From: JAWXTK01 sp044433645 | GTDB taxonomy: Bacteria; Bacteroidota; Bacteroidia; Bacteroidales; Rikenellaceae | Assembly (NCBI GenBank): GCA_044433645.1 | Contig: JAWXTK010000005.1 | Location: 30,407-94,406 of the forward strand | DNA: 64,000 nucleotides | Direction: 5' to 3' | Shown: piece by piece, positions 18,601 through 27,058 of the stretch | Layout: each line of letters begins with the position of its first letter | Numbering within the stretch: the stretch's first letter is position 1 | Notes under the pieces: model-generated | Databases searched by the model: none | The model's input: only the letters and a program-made list of their open reading frames with translations | Told to the model about the DNA's origin: nothing | Made by a program: the position numbers and the translations under genes

Positions 18601-19902
18601 TAGAACTGGGTGTCCTTTGATTACATTCTCTAGAATATCCCAAATAACTGGGTCTTTTCTATCTATAATTTTCTTAGCTGATTTCACAGTTTTTACTATA
18701 CCACGCTCGATAAGCTTACGTATAATAAATGGTTTGTAAAGCTCGGCAGCCATATCCTTAGGAATACCACATTCGTGCATTTTAAGCTCTGGCCCAACGA
18801 CAATTACCGAACGAGCAGAATAATCCACACGTTTACCCAAAAGGTTTTGACGGAAACGTCCTTGTTTACCTTTCAAACTGTCACTTAGTGATTTAAGTGG
18901 ACGGTTGCTTTCTGTTTTAACAGCATTGCTTTTTCTTGAGTTGTCGAAAAGTGAATCCACAGCCTCTTGCAACATACGTTTCTCATTACGCAAGATAACC
19001 TCAGGAGCTTTAATTTCGATAAGTCGTTTAAGACGATTGTTACGTATGATAACTCTACGATACAAATCGTTCAAATCCGAGGTTGCAAACCTACCACCAT
19101 CAAGTGGCACCAAAGGACGAAGCTCTGGTGGAATCACCGGAACAACTTTAAGTATCATCCACTCAGGTTTGTTAATCTCTTTTGAGCTACGGAAAGCCTC
19201 AATAACGTTCAAACGTTTAAGGGCATCCATTTTTCTTTGTTGAGATGTCTCAGTGTTAGCTTTGTGACGAAGCGAGAAACTAAGAGAATCTAAATCTACT
19301 TTCAAAAGTAGGTTATAGATAGCCTCAGCACCCATTTGAGCGATGAATTTCTCTGGATCGCTATCATCTAATTGGCTATTAGATTTATCTAGTTGAGCTG
19401 TGATATCAAGATATTCTTTCTCTGTTAGAAGCTCTAAATCGCTTACTCCGTGAGCCGCTGCTGCACCTGCCTGAACAACTACATAACGCTCGTAATAAAC
19501 AATAGCTTCAAGTTTCTTGGTAGGGATACCAAGTAGGTAACCTATCTTAGAAGGCAAAGAACGGAAATACCAAATATGAACAACTGGAACAACCAAAGAA
19601 ATATGGCCCATTCTCTCGCGTCGAACTTTCTTTTCGGTAACTTCTACACCACAACGATCACACACGATACCTTTATAACGTATGCGTTTATATTTACCAC
19701 AGTGGCATTCGTAGTCTTTCACAGGCCCGAAAATCCTTTCGCAGAAAAGACCATCGCGCTCTGGCTTATATGTACGATAGTTTATTGTTTCTGGTTTTAA
19801 CACCTCGCCACTTGAGTTCTCTAGAACCTCCTCTGGCGAAGTTAAACCGATAGAAATCTTATTGAAACTAACGCTTGTTTTGTTGTCTTTCTTGAATGAC
19901 AT
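15655..19902 (-). CDS. rpoC: RNA polymerase subunit beta'
   Basis: Catalytic largest subunit of RNA polymerase. The 1415 residues are normal for Bacteroidota. The first zinc site is C66, C68, C81, C84 (CHCG...CDRCG); the active-site magnesium loop NADFDGDQMAVHLPL lies near residue 475; the second zinc cluster includes CESRKGVCAKCYGRNL. It begins 16 bp after rpoB in the same operon and ends at the bidirectional terminator. Confidence 0.99.
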   Translation of the reverse strand: MSFKKDNKTSVSFNKISIGLTSPEEVLENSSGEVLKPETINYRTYKPERDGLFCERIFGPVKDYECHCGKYKRIRYKGIVCDRCGVEVTEKKVRRERMGHISLVVPVVHIWYFRSLPSKIGYLLGIPTKKLEAIVYYERYVVVQAGAAAAHGVSDLELLTEKEYLDITAQLDKSNSQLDDSDPEKFIAQMGAEAIYNLLLKVDLDSLSFSLRHKANTETSQQRKMDALKRLNVIEAFRSSKEINKPEWMILKVVPVIPPELRPLVPLDGGRFATSDLNDLYRRVIIRNNRLKRLIEIKAPEVILRNEKRMLQEAVDSLFDNSRKSNAVKTESNRPLKSLSDSLKGKQGRFRQNLLGKRVDYSARSVIVVGPELKMHECGIPKDMAAELYKPFIIRKLIERGIVKTVKSAKKIIDRKDPVIWDILENVIKGHPVLLNRAPTLHRLGIQAFQPKLIEGKALQLHPLACTAFNADFDGDQMAVHLPLGSAAILEAQILMLGSHNILNPANGAPITVPSQDMVLGLYYITKLKKGCKGEGATFYGPEEVVIAYNEGAVELHSKIKVLVDTINEKDEKVKEIIETSVGRIMFNEFVPEEVGYINEILTKKSLRDIIGVVMKKAGADKAANFLDDIKALGYRMAFTGGLSFNLDAVLIPDEKETLVKEGYERVDEVMDSYNAGLITNNERYNQIIDIWTNINTKLTKTVLDHLISDMDGFNPVYMMLDSGARGSKEQIRQLSGMRGLMAKPQKSGAEGGQVIENPILSNFKEGLSVLEYFISTHGARKGLADTALKTADAGYLTRRLVDVAQDVIINEYDCGTLRGLTATTVKRNEDVVQTLYERILGRVALHDVVHPTTSEVLAIGGEEITEEVAAAIEKSPIEQVEIRSVLTCESRKGVCAKCYGRNLATGRMVQRGEVVGVIAAQSIGEPGTQLTLRTFHVGGVAGGVTVENSVVARYDGRLEIDELKVTTSKDEAGATVNRVISRQSELRIIDDNTGITLYTHNVPYGSTIYKADGDLVTKGDMICEWDPYNAVIISEHDGKVAFDNMIDGSTYREEYDEQTGLREKVVTESRDKTKNPVIHIMNKSGEIDKQYNLPVGAHIVVKENAKIKAGDVLIKIPRAVGKAGDITGGLPRVTELFEARNPSNPAVVSEIDGEISFGKIKRGNREIVVTSRSGDIKRYLVPLSRQILVQENDYVRAGMPLSDGAITPSDILSIQGPTKVQEYIVNEVQEVYRMQGVKINDKHFEVIVRQMMNKVQIEDPGDTRFLQEQVVDKWEFVAENDSLYDKVVVTDAGDSQNVQPGEIITVRTLRDENSVLKRKDMALIQTREIVAATSNQVLQGITRAALQTSSFMSAASFQETTKVLNEAAIRGKVDPLEKLKENVICGHLIPAGTGVRDYQSITVGSMDDYAHIAK

Positions 19903-19918
19903 ATCTTATTTCTAGTTT

Positions 19919-22900
19919 TTATTGATCCAATTTAACGCTAATAGCCAAACCTCTAAGCTCGTGAAGTAACACATTTAAAGACTCAGGAATACCTGCTTGT
20001 GGCAGATTATCTCCCTTAACGATAGCCTCATAAGCTTTGGCACGACCCATAACATCATCTGATTTGATAGTCAAAATCTCTTGCAAGATGTTTGCTGCAC
20101 CAAATGCCTCTAGTGCCCAAACCTCCATCTCTCCGAAACGTTGACCTCCAAACTGTGCCTTACCTCCCAATGGTTGCTGAGTGATAAGAGAGTAAGGTCC
20201 TATTGAACGAGCGTGCATTTTATCGTCGATCATGTGACCTAGTTTAAGCATATAAATGATACCTACCGTGGCTGGTTGGTGGAATTTCTCACCTGTACCA
20301 CCGTCCGAAAGGAAAGTACGTCCACTGCGTGGAATACCTGCCTGGGCTGTGTACTCATTGATTTGCTCAAGTGAAGCACCATCAAAAATTGGCGTAGCAA
20401 ATTTAAGTCCTAACTCACGTCCTGCCCAACCTAGAACAGTTTCGTAAATCTGACCCAAGTTCATACGAGAAGGCACACCTAGTGGGTTAAGCACTATATC
20501 TACTATACTTCCGTCGTCCAAAAAAGGCATATCCTCGTCACGTACAACACGTGCTACGATACCTTTATTACCATGTCGACCTGCCATTTTATCACCCACT
20601 TTAAGTTTACGTTTTTTAGCAACATAAACTTTAGCTAGTTGGATAATACCTGCTGGAAGTTCGTCTCCATTTGATAAGTTATATTTATCTCTCTTAACAA
20701 TAGCATCACTTTGTTTGAATTTCAAAATGTAATTGTTAATTGCGATAGCTGTTAGTCTGTCAATACGCTCATCACCCGTCCAAGAAGTTGAACCTAGATT
20801 CATGTAATCTATTTCATCTAACATAGAAGTTGTGAACGCTGTACCTTTAGCAAAAATCTCAGCTCCGAAGTAGTCGTAAACACCCTCTGTTATTTTACCT
20901 TCTAGAAGAGTCCAAAGTTTTTGGATAAGTCTCTCGCGAAGTTTAACTACCTCACCTTGGAATCTATCATCAAGTTTCTCAAGAGCAGTTTTCTCAGCAG
21001 CCTTGCCTTTTTTAGAGTCTTTAGTGATACGGCTAAATAGCTTAGTATCAACTACAACACCATAAAGTGAAGGTTGTGCTTTAAGCGATGCATCTTTCAC
21101 ATCACCTGCTTTGTCACCAAAGATAGCGCGCAAAAGTTTTTCCTCTGGAGAAGGATCGCTCTCGCCCTTAGGAGTGATTTTACCTATTAATATATCACCT
21201 GGTTTAACGTTAGCACCAATTCTGATGATACCGTTTTCGTCCAAGTCTTTAGTTGCATCCTCAGACACATTAGGAATATCAGATGTAAGTTCTTCAACAC
21301 CACGTTTAGTGTCACGAACCTCCATAATATATTCATCAACGTGAACTGAAGTGAAAATATCTTCTCTAACGATACGTTCAGAAATCACAATCGCATCCTC
21401 GAAGTTGTAACCTTTCCAAGGCATGAAAGCCACTTTTAGGTTACGTCCGATAGCTAGCTCGCCATTATCAGTTGAGTAACCGTCAGTCATAATTTGACCT
21501 TTAACTACTTGGTCGCCAGCTCTAACTATAGGTTTAAGCGTAACCGAAGTGCTTTGGTTAGTCTTGCGATAACGTGGCAAGTTGTAAACTGTAATATCTG
21601 AGTCAAAGCTTACCAACACTTCATCGTCAGTACGCTCGTATCTTACGTGGATTTGTTTTGCATCAGCAAATACTACCTCACCTGCACCCTCAGCTGTAAT
21701 CTGAATACGGCTATCACCTATCATATCTTTCTCAAGGCCTGTTCCCACGATAGGAGCCTCAGGAGTAATCAAAGGCACAGCCTGACGCATCATGTTAGAT
21801 CCCATCAGTGCACGGTTGGCATCATCATGCTCAAGGAAAGGAATCAAACTAGCTGCAATAGATGCAATCTGGTTTGGAGACACATCCATAAGATGAACCT
21901 CAGAAGGCGACACAACTGGGAAATCACTCTCAACTCGCGATTTGATACGCTCTGAGATAAATTCACCTTTGTCGTTAATCTTAGCATTTGCCTGAGCAAT
22001 TACCAATCCTTCTTCCTCCTCTGCACTTAAGTATTCTATACCTTCGTTAGATAGGTTAACTACTCCACCCTCAGCCTTACGGTAAGGAGTTTCAATGAAT
22101 CCCATATCAGAAATCTTAGCAAATACACAAAGCGAAGAAATCAAACCGATATTAGGACCCTCAGGAGTTTCAATAGGACACAAACGTCCGTAGTGAGTAT
22201 AGTGAACGTCACGAACCTCGAAACCAGCACGCTCACGCGAAAGACCACCAGGGCCTAGTGCCGATAGACGACGTTTGTGAGTCATCTCAGCTAGTGGATT
22301 GGTTTGATCCATAAACTGCGACAACTGGTTAGTTCCAAAGAACGAGTTGATAACGCTCGAAAGAGTTTTTGCATTAATCAAATCAACTGGTGTAAATACC
22401 TCGTTATCACGTACATTCATACGCTCACGGATAGTACGTGCCATACGCACAAAACCAACTGAGAATTGATTAGCCAACTGCTCGCCTACTGTTCTAACAC
22501 GACGGTTAGACAAGTGGTCGATATCATCAACATCTGTTTTAGAGTTAATAAGTTGGATAAGGTATTTAATGATTTCTATCATATCCTCTTTAGTTAGGAT
22601 ACGAACAGAAGGATCAGTAGTTAAACCTAATTTCTTATTAATTCTAAAGCGACCCACCTCGCCTAAGTCATAACGTTTGTCCGAGAAGAATAATTTCTCG
22701 ATAACATCACGCGCTGTAGCCTCATCTGGTGGCTCAGAGTTACGAAGTTGACGGTAGATATATACCACAGCCTCTTTTTCTGAGTTACATGGGTCTTTTT
22801 GTAAAGTATTATATACGATAGAATAGTCAACACCGTTTTGATTATCCTTACTTAGAAGGATAGTCTTAGTGCCACTCTCTAAAATGTCTTCAATGTTTTG

Positions 22901-23737
22901 TTCATCAAGCACAGTCTCTCTATCTATGATAACCTCGTTACGCTCGATAGATACAACCTCTCCTGTATCCTCGTCAACGAAGTCCTCAACCCAAGTTCTA
23001 AGCACTCTGGCAGCAAGTTTGCGACCAACGGCTTTTTTGAGTGTAGATTTAGAAACTTTTATCTCGTCTGCTAGGTCAAAAATCTCAAGAATTTGACGGT
23101 CGCTCTCGAAACATATAGCTCTTAGAAGAGTAGTCACAGGAAGCTTTTTCTTACGGTCGATGTAAGCGTACATCACATTGTTGATATCTGTTGCAAACTC
23201 TATCCACGATCCTTTAAATGGGATAATACGTGCCGAGTACAACTTAGTACCGTTAGTGTGCATGCTTTGACCAAAGAAAACACCTGGAGAACGGTGCAAC
23301 TGAGATACAATTACACGTTCTGCTCCATTAATAATAAAAGTACCACGGGGAGTCATATATGGTATAGTACCAAAATATACGTCCTGTACAACTGTATCAA
23401 AATCTTCGTGTTCTTGATCCGTACAATACAGTTTCAACTTTGCTTTTAATGGGACACTATATGTCAAACCACGCTCCAAACACTCATCAATAGAGTATCT
23501 TGGTGGGTCAACATAATAATCAATAAATTCAAGGACAAAATTGTTCCTTGTATCAGTTATGGGGAAATTCTCCATGAACACTTTGTACAGACCCTCGTTT
23601 TTACGATTCTCTGCCGTTGTATCCAATTGGAAGAAATCCTGAAATGATTTTAGCTGTATCTCCAAGAAATCAGGATAACTCATCCTGTTTTTAACTTGCG
23701 AGAAGCTTATTCTTTGATTGCTCGATTTTTGGGACAT
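19919..23737 (-). CDS. rpoB: RNA polymerase subunit beta
   Basis: Second-largest RNA polymerase subunit, 1272 residues. The rifampicin-pocket region is visible as FFGTNQLSQFMDQTNPLAE with HKRRLSALGPGGLSRERAGF directly after it, both wild-type in appearance. The C-terminal MAGRHGNKGIVARV and GGKAQFGGQRFGEMEVWALE blocks are universally conserved. A 231-bp spacer with several hairpins separates it from rplL, in contrast to the tight packing elsewhere in the operon. Confidence 0.99.
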   Translation of the reverse strand: MSQKSSNQRISFSQVKNRMSYPDFLEIQLKSFQDFFQLDTTAENRKNEGLYKVFMENFPITDTRNNFVLEFIDYYVDPPRYSIDECLERGLTYSVPLKAKLKLYCTDQEHEDFDTVVQDVYFGTIPYMTPRGTFIINGAERVIVSQLHRSPGVFFGQSMHTNGTKLYSARIIPFKGSWIEFATDINNVMYAYIDRKKKLPVTTLLRAICFESDRQILEIFDLADEIKVSKSTLKKAVGRKLAARVLRTWVEDFVDEDTGEVVSIERNEVIIDRETVLDEQNIEDILESGTKTILLSKDNQNGVDYSIVYNTLQKDPCNSEKEAVVYIYRQLRNSEPPDEATARDVIEKLFFSDKRYDLGEVGRFRINKKLGLTTDPSVRILTKEDMIEIIKYLIQLINSKTDVDDIDHLSNRRVRTVGEQLANQFSVGFVRMARTIRERMNVRDNEVFTPVDLINAKTLSSVINSFFGTNQLSQFMDQTNPLAEMTHKRRLSALGPGGLSRERAGFEVRDVHYTHYGRLCPIETPEGPNIGLISSLCVFAKISDMGFIETPYRKAEGGVVNLSNEGIEYLSAEEEEGLVIAQANAKINDKGEFISERIKSRVESDFPVVSPSEVHLMDVSPNQIASIAASLIPFLEHDDANRALMGSNMMRQAVPLITPEAPIVGTGLEKDMIGDSRIQITAEGAGEVVFADAKQIHVRYERTDDEVLVSFDSDITVYNLPRYRKTNQSTSVTLKPIVRAGDQVVKGQIMTDGYSTDNGELAIGRNLKVAFMPWKGYNFEDAIVISERIVREDIFTSVHVDEYIMEVRDTKRGVEELTSDIPNVSEDATKDLDENGIIRIGANVKPGDILIGKITPKGESDPSPEEKLLRAIFGDKAGDVKDASLKAQPSLYGVVVDTKLFSRITKDSKKGKAAEKTALEKLDDRFQGEVVKLRERLIQKLWTLLEGKITEGVYDYFGAEIFAKGTAFTTSMLDEIDYMNLGSTSWTGDERIDRLTAIAINNYILKFKQSDAIVKRDKYNLSNGDELPAGIIQLAKVYVAKKRKLKVGDKMAGRHGNKGIVARVVRDEDMPFLDDGSIVDIVLNPLGVPSRMNLGQIYETVLGWAGRELGLKFATPIFDGASLEQINEYTAQAGIPRSGRTFLSDGGTGEKFHQPATVGIIYMLKLGHMIDDKMHARSIGPYSLITQQPLGGKAQFGGQRFGEMEVWALEAFGAANILQEILTIKSDDVMGRAKAYEAIVKGDNLPQAGIPESLNVLLHELRGLAISVKLDQ

Positions 23738-23838
23738 CCTAATCCAAAATTAATGTTGAAGTTATCTTTTAAGGAAAAACCTCTTTATTGATTCTTCTTT
23801 TTACAACACTTAAAATGCTGCATATCAAGACTTTAATT

Positions 23839-23936
23839 CCTGTCAAAGAGTCTAACCCTAAGACAGGTAATGTGGCACAAAGAAAGTCCTGCCACTTTTA
23901 GCACATAAAAGGCATAGAGCTTATTTTAATAAGCCC
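23839..23936 (-). promoter_or_regulatory. Hairpin-rich rplL-rpoB spacer (candidate attenuator/processing region)
   Basis: Three stems lie in the 231-bp spacer: CCTGTC/GACAGG at 23839-23867, GTGGCA/TGCCAC at 23872-23895, and an AATAAGCTC/GAGCTTATT-like stem at about 23917-23936. None is followed by a good T-run on the minus strand. The position matches the classical rplL-rpoB attenuator or RNase-processing region, so partial termination or mRNA processing is the likely role; this is inference. Confidence 0.5.
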
Positions 23937-23968
23937 TACACCCGTCATGTAAGTTTGGTGAGTTAAAA

Positions 23969-24340
23969 TTATTTAACTTCAACCTCAGCTCCAGCTTCTT
24001 CCAAAGCAGCTTTAACTTGCTCAGCTTCTTCTTTAGATACGCCTTCTTTAACTGTTTTAGGAGCTCCGTCAACTAGATCTTTAGCTTCTTTAAGTCCTAG
24101 ACCTGTGATATCTTTCACAGCTTTAACTACTTGTAGTTTAGCACCACCAGCAGCTACAAGAACAACATCAAAAGATGTTTTCTCAGCAGCAGCCTCAGCA
24201 GCAGCAGGAGCAGCAGCTACAGCTACAGCAGCAGCAGCAGGCTCGATTCCGTACTCTTCTTTAAGAATAGTAGCTAATTCATTTACTTCCTTAACTGTTA
24301 GGTTAACTAACTCTTCAGCTAATACTTTAATATCTGCCAT
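23969..24340 (-). CDS. rplL: Ribosomal protein L7/L12
   Basis: Acidic stalk protein of the 50S subunit that recruits translation GTPases. 123 residues: an N-terminal dimerisation helix region, an alanine-rich hinge (about 37-55), then the conserved C-terminal domain with VVLVAAGGAKLQVVKAVKDI and GLGLKEAKDLVDGAPKTVKE. It follows rplJ in the standard order. Confidence 0.98.
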   Translation of the reverse strand: MADIKVLAEELVNLTVKEVNELATILKEEYGIEPAAAAVAVAAAPAAAEAAAEKTSFDVVLVAAGGAKLQVVKAVKDITGLGLKEAKDLVDGAPKTVKEGVSKEEAEQVKAALEEAGAEVEVK

Positions 24341-24408
24341 TTTATATAAAATTAAATTGTTTTTACTTATTTTACTTTTTCTTTTTTTACTCTTTTTTCG
24401 CCTAAATC

Positions 24409-24930
24409 TTAGTTTCTCTCTTCAAGAGCTTTAACTAGACCAGCGACTTTTCCACCTGCAGATGCCTGCAAAGCAGAGATAACACTCTTAGCTGGAGACT
24501 GAAGTAATCCAATAACTTCACCAATAAGTTCGTTTTTACTTTTGATGTTAACTAGATCTTCTAGTGCGCCTTCGCCAATATAAACACATTCTTCTGCAAA
24601 AGCAGCTTTAAGAACTGGTTTATCGTTAGTTTTACGGAATTCTTTGATAAGAACTGCAGGAGCTTTTGCTGTTTCTGTAAACATAATAGCAGTTGATCCT
24701 ACAAGTGTTTTAACTAACTCTGCATCAGCTTTTTCTACTTTTTCAAGTGCTTTAATGAACAAAGTGTTTTTAACAACTACCATGCTAACGCCTGTCTCAA
24801 AACATTGACGACGTAATGCAGCTGTTTGTTCAGCATTTAGTTCAGAAGCATCTGTAACGTAAAAATGTGGATATGCGTTAAGTTTCTCGGCTAAAGAGTT
24901 TATTGCAATAGTTTTTTCTTCCCTATTCAT
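24409..24930 (-). CDS. rplJ: Ribosomal protein L10
   Basis: Base of the 50S stalk, binding 23S rRNA and L7/L12 dimers. 173 residues, with LAEKLNAYPHFYVTDASELN, LRRQCFETGVSMVVVKNTLF and a C-terminal helix (AGGKVAGLVKALEERN) for L12 docking. It is 12 bp from rplA and 68 bp from rplL. In many bacteria L10-L12 represses this mRNA; no specific binding structure was resolved here. Confidence 0.97.
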   Translation of the reverse strand: MNREEKTIAINSLAEKLNAYPHFYVTDASELNAEQTAALRRQCFETGVSMVVVKNTLFIKALEKVEKADAELVKTLVGSTAIMFTETAKAPAVLIKEFRKTNDKPVLKAAFAEECVYIGEGALEDLVNIKSKNELIGEVIGLLQSPAKSVISALQASAGGKVAGLVKALEERN

Positions 24931-24942
24931 CGTTCAAATTTT

Positions 24943-25641
24943 TTATTTAATATCTACTGATTTAGGGTCTACCTGTATGCCTGGACTCATTGTCGATGAG
25001 AGATATACGCTAAGAACATAAGTTCCTTTAGCCGCAGACGGTTTAAGCTTGTTGATCATTTGTAAAAACTCAGTAGCATTTTCAATAATTTGATCTTCTG
25101 TAAATGACACTTTTCCAACTGAAGAGTGTACAATACCGAATTTATCAACTTTAAAGTCTATTTTACCTGCTTTTACTTCTGTAACTGCTTTACCGACTTC
25201 CATAGTTACTGTACCTGTTTTAGGGTTAGGCATCAAACCACGTGGACCCAATACGCGTCCTAGTGCTCCAACTTTAGCCATTACAGAAGGCATAGTGATA
25301 ATCACATCAACGTCGGTCCAACCTCCCTTGATTTTTGCGATATAATCATCTAGTCCTACATAATCAGCGCCTGCTGCCTTTGCTTCTTCCTCCTTGTCAG
25401 GAGTACAAAGAACAAGTACTCTAGTTTGTTTTCCTGTACCGTGTGGTAGGGTTACAACACCTCTTACCATTTGGTTTGCTTTACGGGGATCTACCCCTAA
25501 TCGCACGTCTACGTCAACGGAAGCATCAAATTTCGTAAAGGTAATTTCCTTTAGAAGGGCTGCCGCTTCGCTTAGTTTGTATACCTTTGAAGGTTCTACT
25601 TTTGCGATAGCTATTTTTTGATTTTTGGTCAGCTTACTCAT
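24943..25641 (-). CDS. rplA: Ribosomal protein L1
   Basis: Forms the mobile L1 stalk at the E site. 232 residues, with KFDASVDVDVRLGVDPRKAN, the GTGK loop, and LGPRGLMPNPKTGTVT, the family signature. It lies 18 bp downstream of rplK, the usual pair, whose mRNA is commonly autoregulated by L1. Confidence 0.98.
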   Translation of the reverse strand: MSKLTKNQKIAIAKVEPSKVYKLSEAAALLKEITFTKFDASVDVDVRLGVDPRKANQMVRGVVTLPHGTGKQTRVLVLCTPDKEEEAKAAGADYVGLDDYIAKIKGGWTDVDVIITMPSVMAKVGALGRVLGPRGLMPNPKTGTVTMEVGKAVTEVKAGKIDFKVDKFGIVHSSVGKVSFTEDQIIENATEFLQMINKLKPSAAKGTYVLSVYLSSTMSPGIQVDPKSVDIK

Positions 25642-25659
25642 TTTTACAGTAATTTAAAA

Positions 25660-26100
25660 TTACAAATTAGGAAATTCTCCAACAACATTGATACCCATGC
25701 TACGTGCGGTGCCCGCTACCATACGCATAGCAGCCTCTAGAGTGAAACAGTTCATGTCAGGCATTTTGTCCTGAGCAATCACTTGAATCTGTTCCCATGT
25801 AACCTGACCGACTTTTTTACGGTTAGGCTCAGCTGAACCAGATTGAATACCTGCTGCCTCTTTTAGCTGTATGGCTACAGGTGGTTGTTTAACGATAAAG
25901 TCAAAAGACTTATCAGAGTAAACAGTGATGATAACTGGCAATACCTTACCCGCTTTGTCTTGTGTCTTAGCATTGAACGCCTTACAGAAGTCCATGATAT
26001 TGACACCCTTAGAACCTAGTGCAGGTCCTACTGGGGGCGAAGGATTGGCAGCGCCACCTTTGATCTGCAATTTTATAAATGCAGCAACCTCTTTTGCCAT
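25660..26100 (-). CDS. rplK: Ribosomal protein L11
   Basis: GTPase-centre protein of the 50S subunit. 146 residues, with the proline-rich NPSPPVGPALGSKGVNIMDF segment near the N-terminus (thiopeptide-binding region in other species) and a C-terminal RNA-binding domain ending GTARSMGINVVG. It starts 15 bp after nusG. Confidence 0.98.
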   Translation of the reverse strand: MAKEVAAFIKLQIKGGAANPSPPVGPALGSKGVNIMDFCKAFNAKTQDKAGKVLPVIITVYSDKSFDFIVKQPPVAIQLKEAAGIQSGSAEPNRKKVGQVTWEQIQVIAQDKMPDMNCFTLEAAMRMVAGTARSMGINVVGEFPNL

Positions 26101-26115
26101 AATTTTCCTTGTTTT

Positions 26116-26679
26116 TTATTCTTTTTCTACTTGCATAAAGCTCAACTCCATTGGAGTCTTGCGCCCAAATATCTTCACAGAAACCGTAAGTTTCTTTCTT
26201 TGTTCGTCGATAGCGTCAATGGTGCCACTCAATGAAGAGAATGGTCCGTCTGTTACTTTGACGCTTTCGCCTACAACGAAAGGAATTTCGTTTTCTTCCT
26301 CACCTGCACTCATTTCATCGACTCTTCCAAGTATGCGGCTCACTTCCTGTGGACGGAGTGGTGTTGCCAACATTTTTCTACTTGCTTCTTTAGTGTCTCC
26401 GAGGAAGCCGAGTACGTTAGGTGTATTACGAAGGATAAGTGGAATTTCTCCTACTAAATTAGCCTCAACTAATACATAACCTGGGTAAGAAACACGCTCC
26501 TTGCTGATTTTTTTGCCGTTTCGGATTGAATAAATCTTCTCGGTTGGAATCAACACCTGTGAAATGTAATCTTCAAGTTTAAGGTGAGCAACCTCAGATT
26601 CGATTGCCTCTTTAACTTTCTTTTCTTTTCCACCTATGGCGCGTATAACATACCATTGTTTTTGCTCTTTCTCGCTCAT
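26116..26679 (-). CDS. nusG: Transcription elongation/antitermination factor NusG
   Basis: Binds RNA polymerase and couples it to ribosomes or Rho. 187 residues: NGN domain beginning WYVIRAIGGKEKKVKEAIE, YPGYVLVEANLV and NTPNVLGFLGD; C-terminal KOW domain with GESVKVTDGPFSSLSGTIDA. It starts 18 bp after secE. Confidence 0.97.
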   Translation of the reverse strand: MSEKEQKQWYVIRAIGGKEKKVKEAIESEVAHLKLEDYISQVLIPTEKIYSIRNGKKISKERVSYPGYVLVEANLVGEIPLILRNTPNVLGFLGDTKEASRKMLATPLRPQEVSRILGRVDEMSAGEEENEIPFVVGESVKVTDGPFSSLSGTIDAIDEQRKKLTVSVKIFGRKTPMELSFMQVEKE

Positions 26680-26697
26680 TTTTTACAAAATATTTGA

Positions 26698-26889
26698 TTA
26701 GTAAAGCAAACTGTATATAGCTTTCATTATCCCTTCAAAACTCAAGTCCATCGCAAGTATCACCAAGGCAAACAGTAGGGAAGCTACCATGACAACTATT
26801 GCCGAATTTTGGAGTTCACTCCATGATGGCCAAGAGACTTTTTGAATAAGCTCTTTATAGGATTCTTTAACGTAATTTACTACTTTCAT
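26698..26889 (-). CDS. secE: Preprotein translocase subunit SecE
   Basis: Small clamp subunit of the SecYEG translocon. 63 residues with one membrane span (about residues 29-49, SAIVVMVASLLFALVILAMD) preceded by the conserved amphipathic YKELIQKVSWPSWSELQ. The single-span form is usual outside enterobacteria. It lies between tRNA-Trp and nusG, as in most Bacteroidota. Confidence 0.95.
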   Translation of the reverse strand: MKVVNYVKESYKELIQKVSWPSWSELQNSAIVVMVASLLFALVILAMDLSFEGIMKAIYSLLY

Positions 26890-26912
26890 ATTATTATATG
26901 GTAAATTTTAAG

Positions 26913-26983
26913 CACGAGTGGAGAGATTCGAACTCCCATCAACGGTTTTGGAGACCGCTATTCTACCCTTGAACTACACTCGT
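26913..26983 (-). tRNA. trnW: tRNA-Trp (CCA)
   Basis: 71 nt, minus strand, with a 7-bp acceptor stem (ACGAGTG/CACTCGT), anticodon loop CTCCAAAA giving anticodon CCA, and a TTCGAATC T-loop. The discriminator is G and the terminal CCA is not encoded. It lies between the tuf terminator and secE. Confidence 0.96.
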
Positions 26984-26986
26984 AGA

Positions 26987-27033
26987 AAAAAAGTAAGGAG
27001 CCTTTAAACAAAGCTATCAGCTCCTTACTTTTA
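26987..27033 (-). terminator. tuf intrinsic terminator
   Basis: On the minus strand a stem AAAAGTAAGGAGC pairs with its complement around a loop of about 18 nt and is followed by a T-run. It stands just downstream of tuf and upstream of tRNA-Trp, so it probably separates tuf from the secE-rpoC operon, at least in part. Confidence 0.8.
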
Positions 27034-27058
27034 AAAAAATTTATCTTAACACTAGATT

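Noticed and set aside
24105..24434. Alanine-rich plus-strand frame opposite rplL.
   Set aside because: It is the complement of the rplL Ala-rich hinge and has no independent support.
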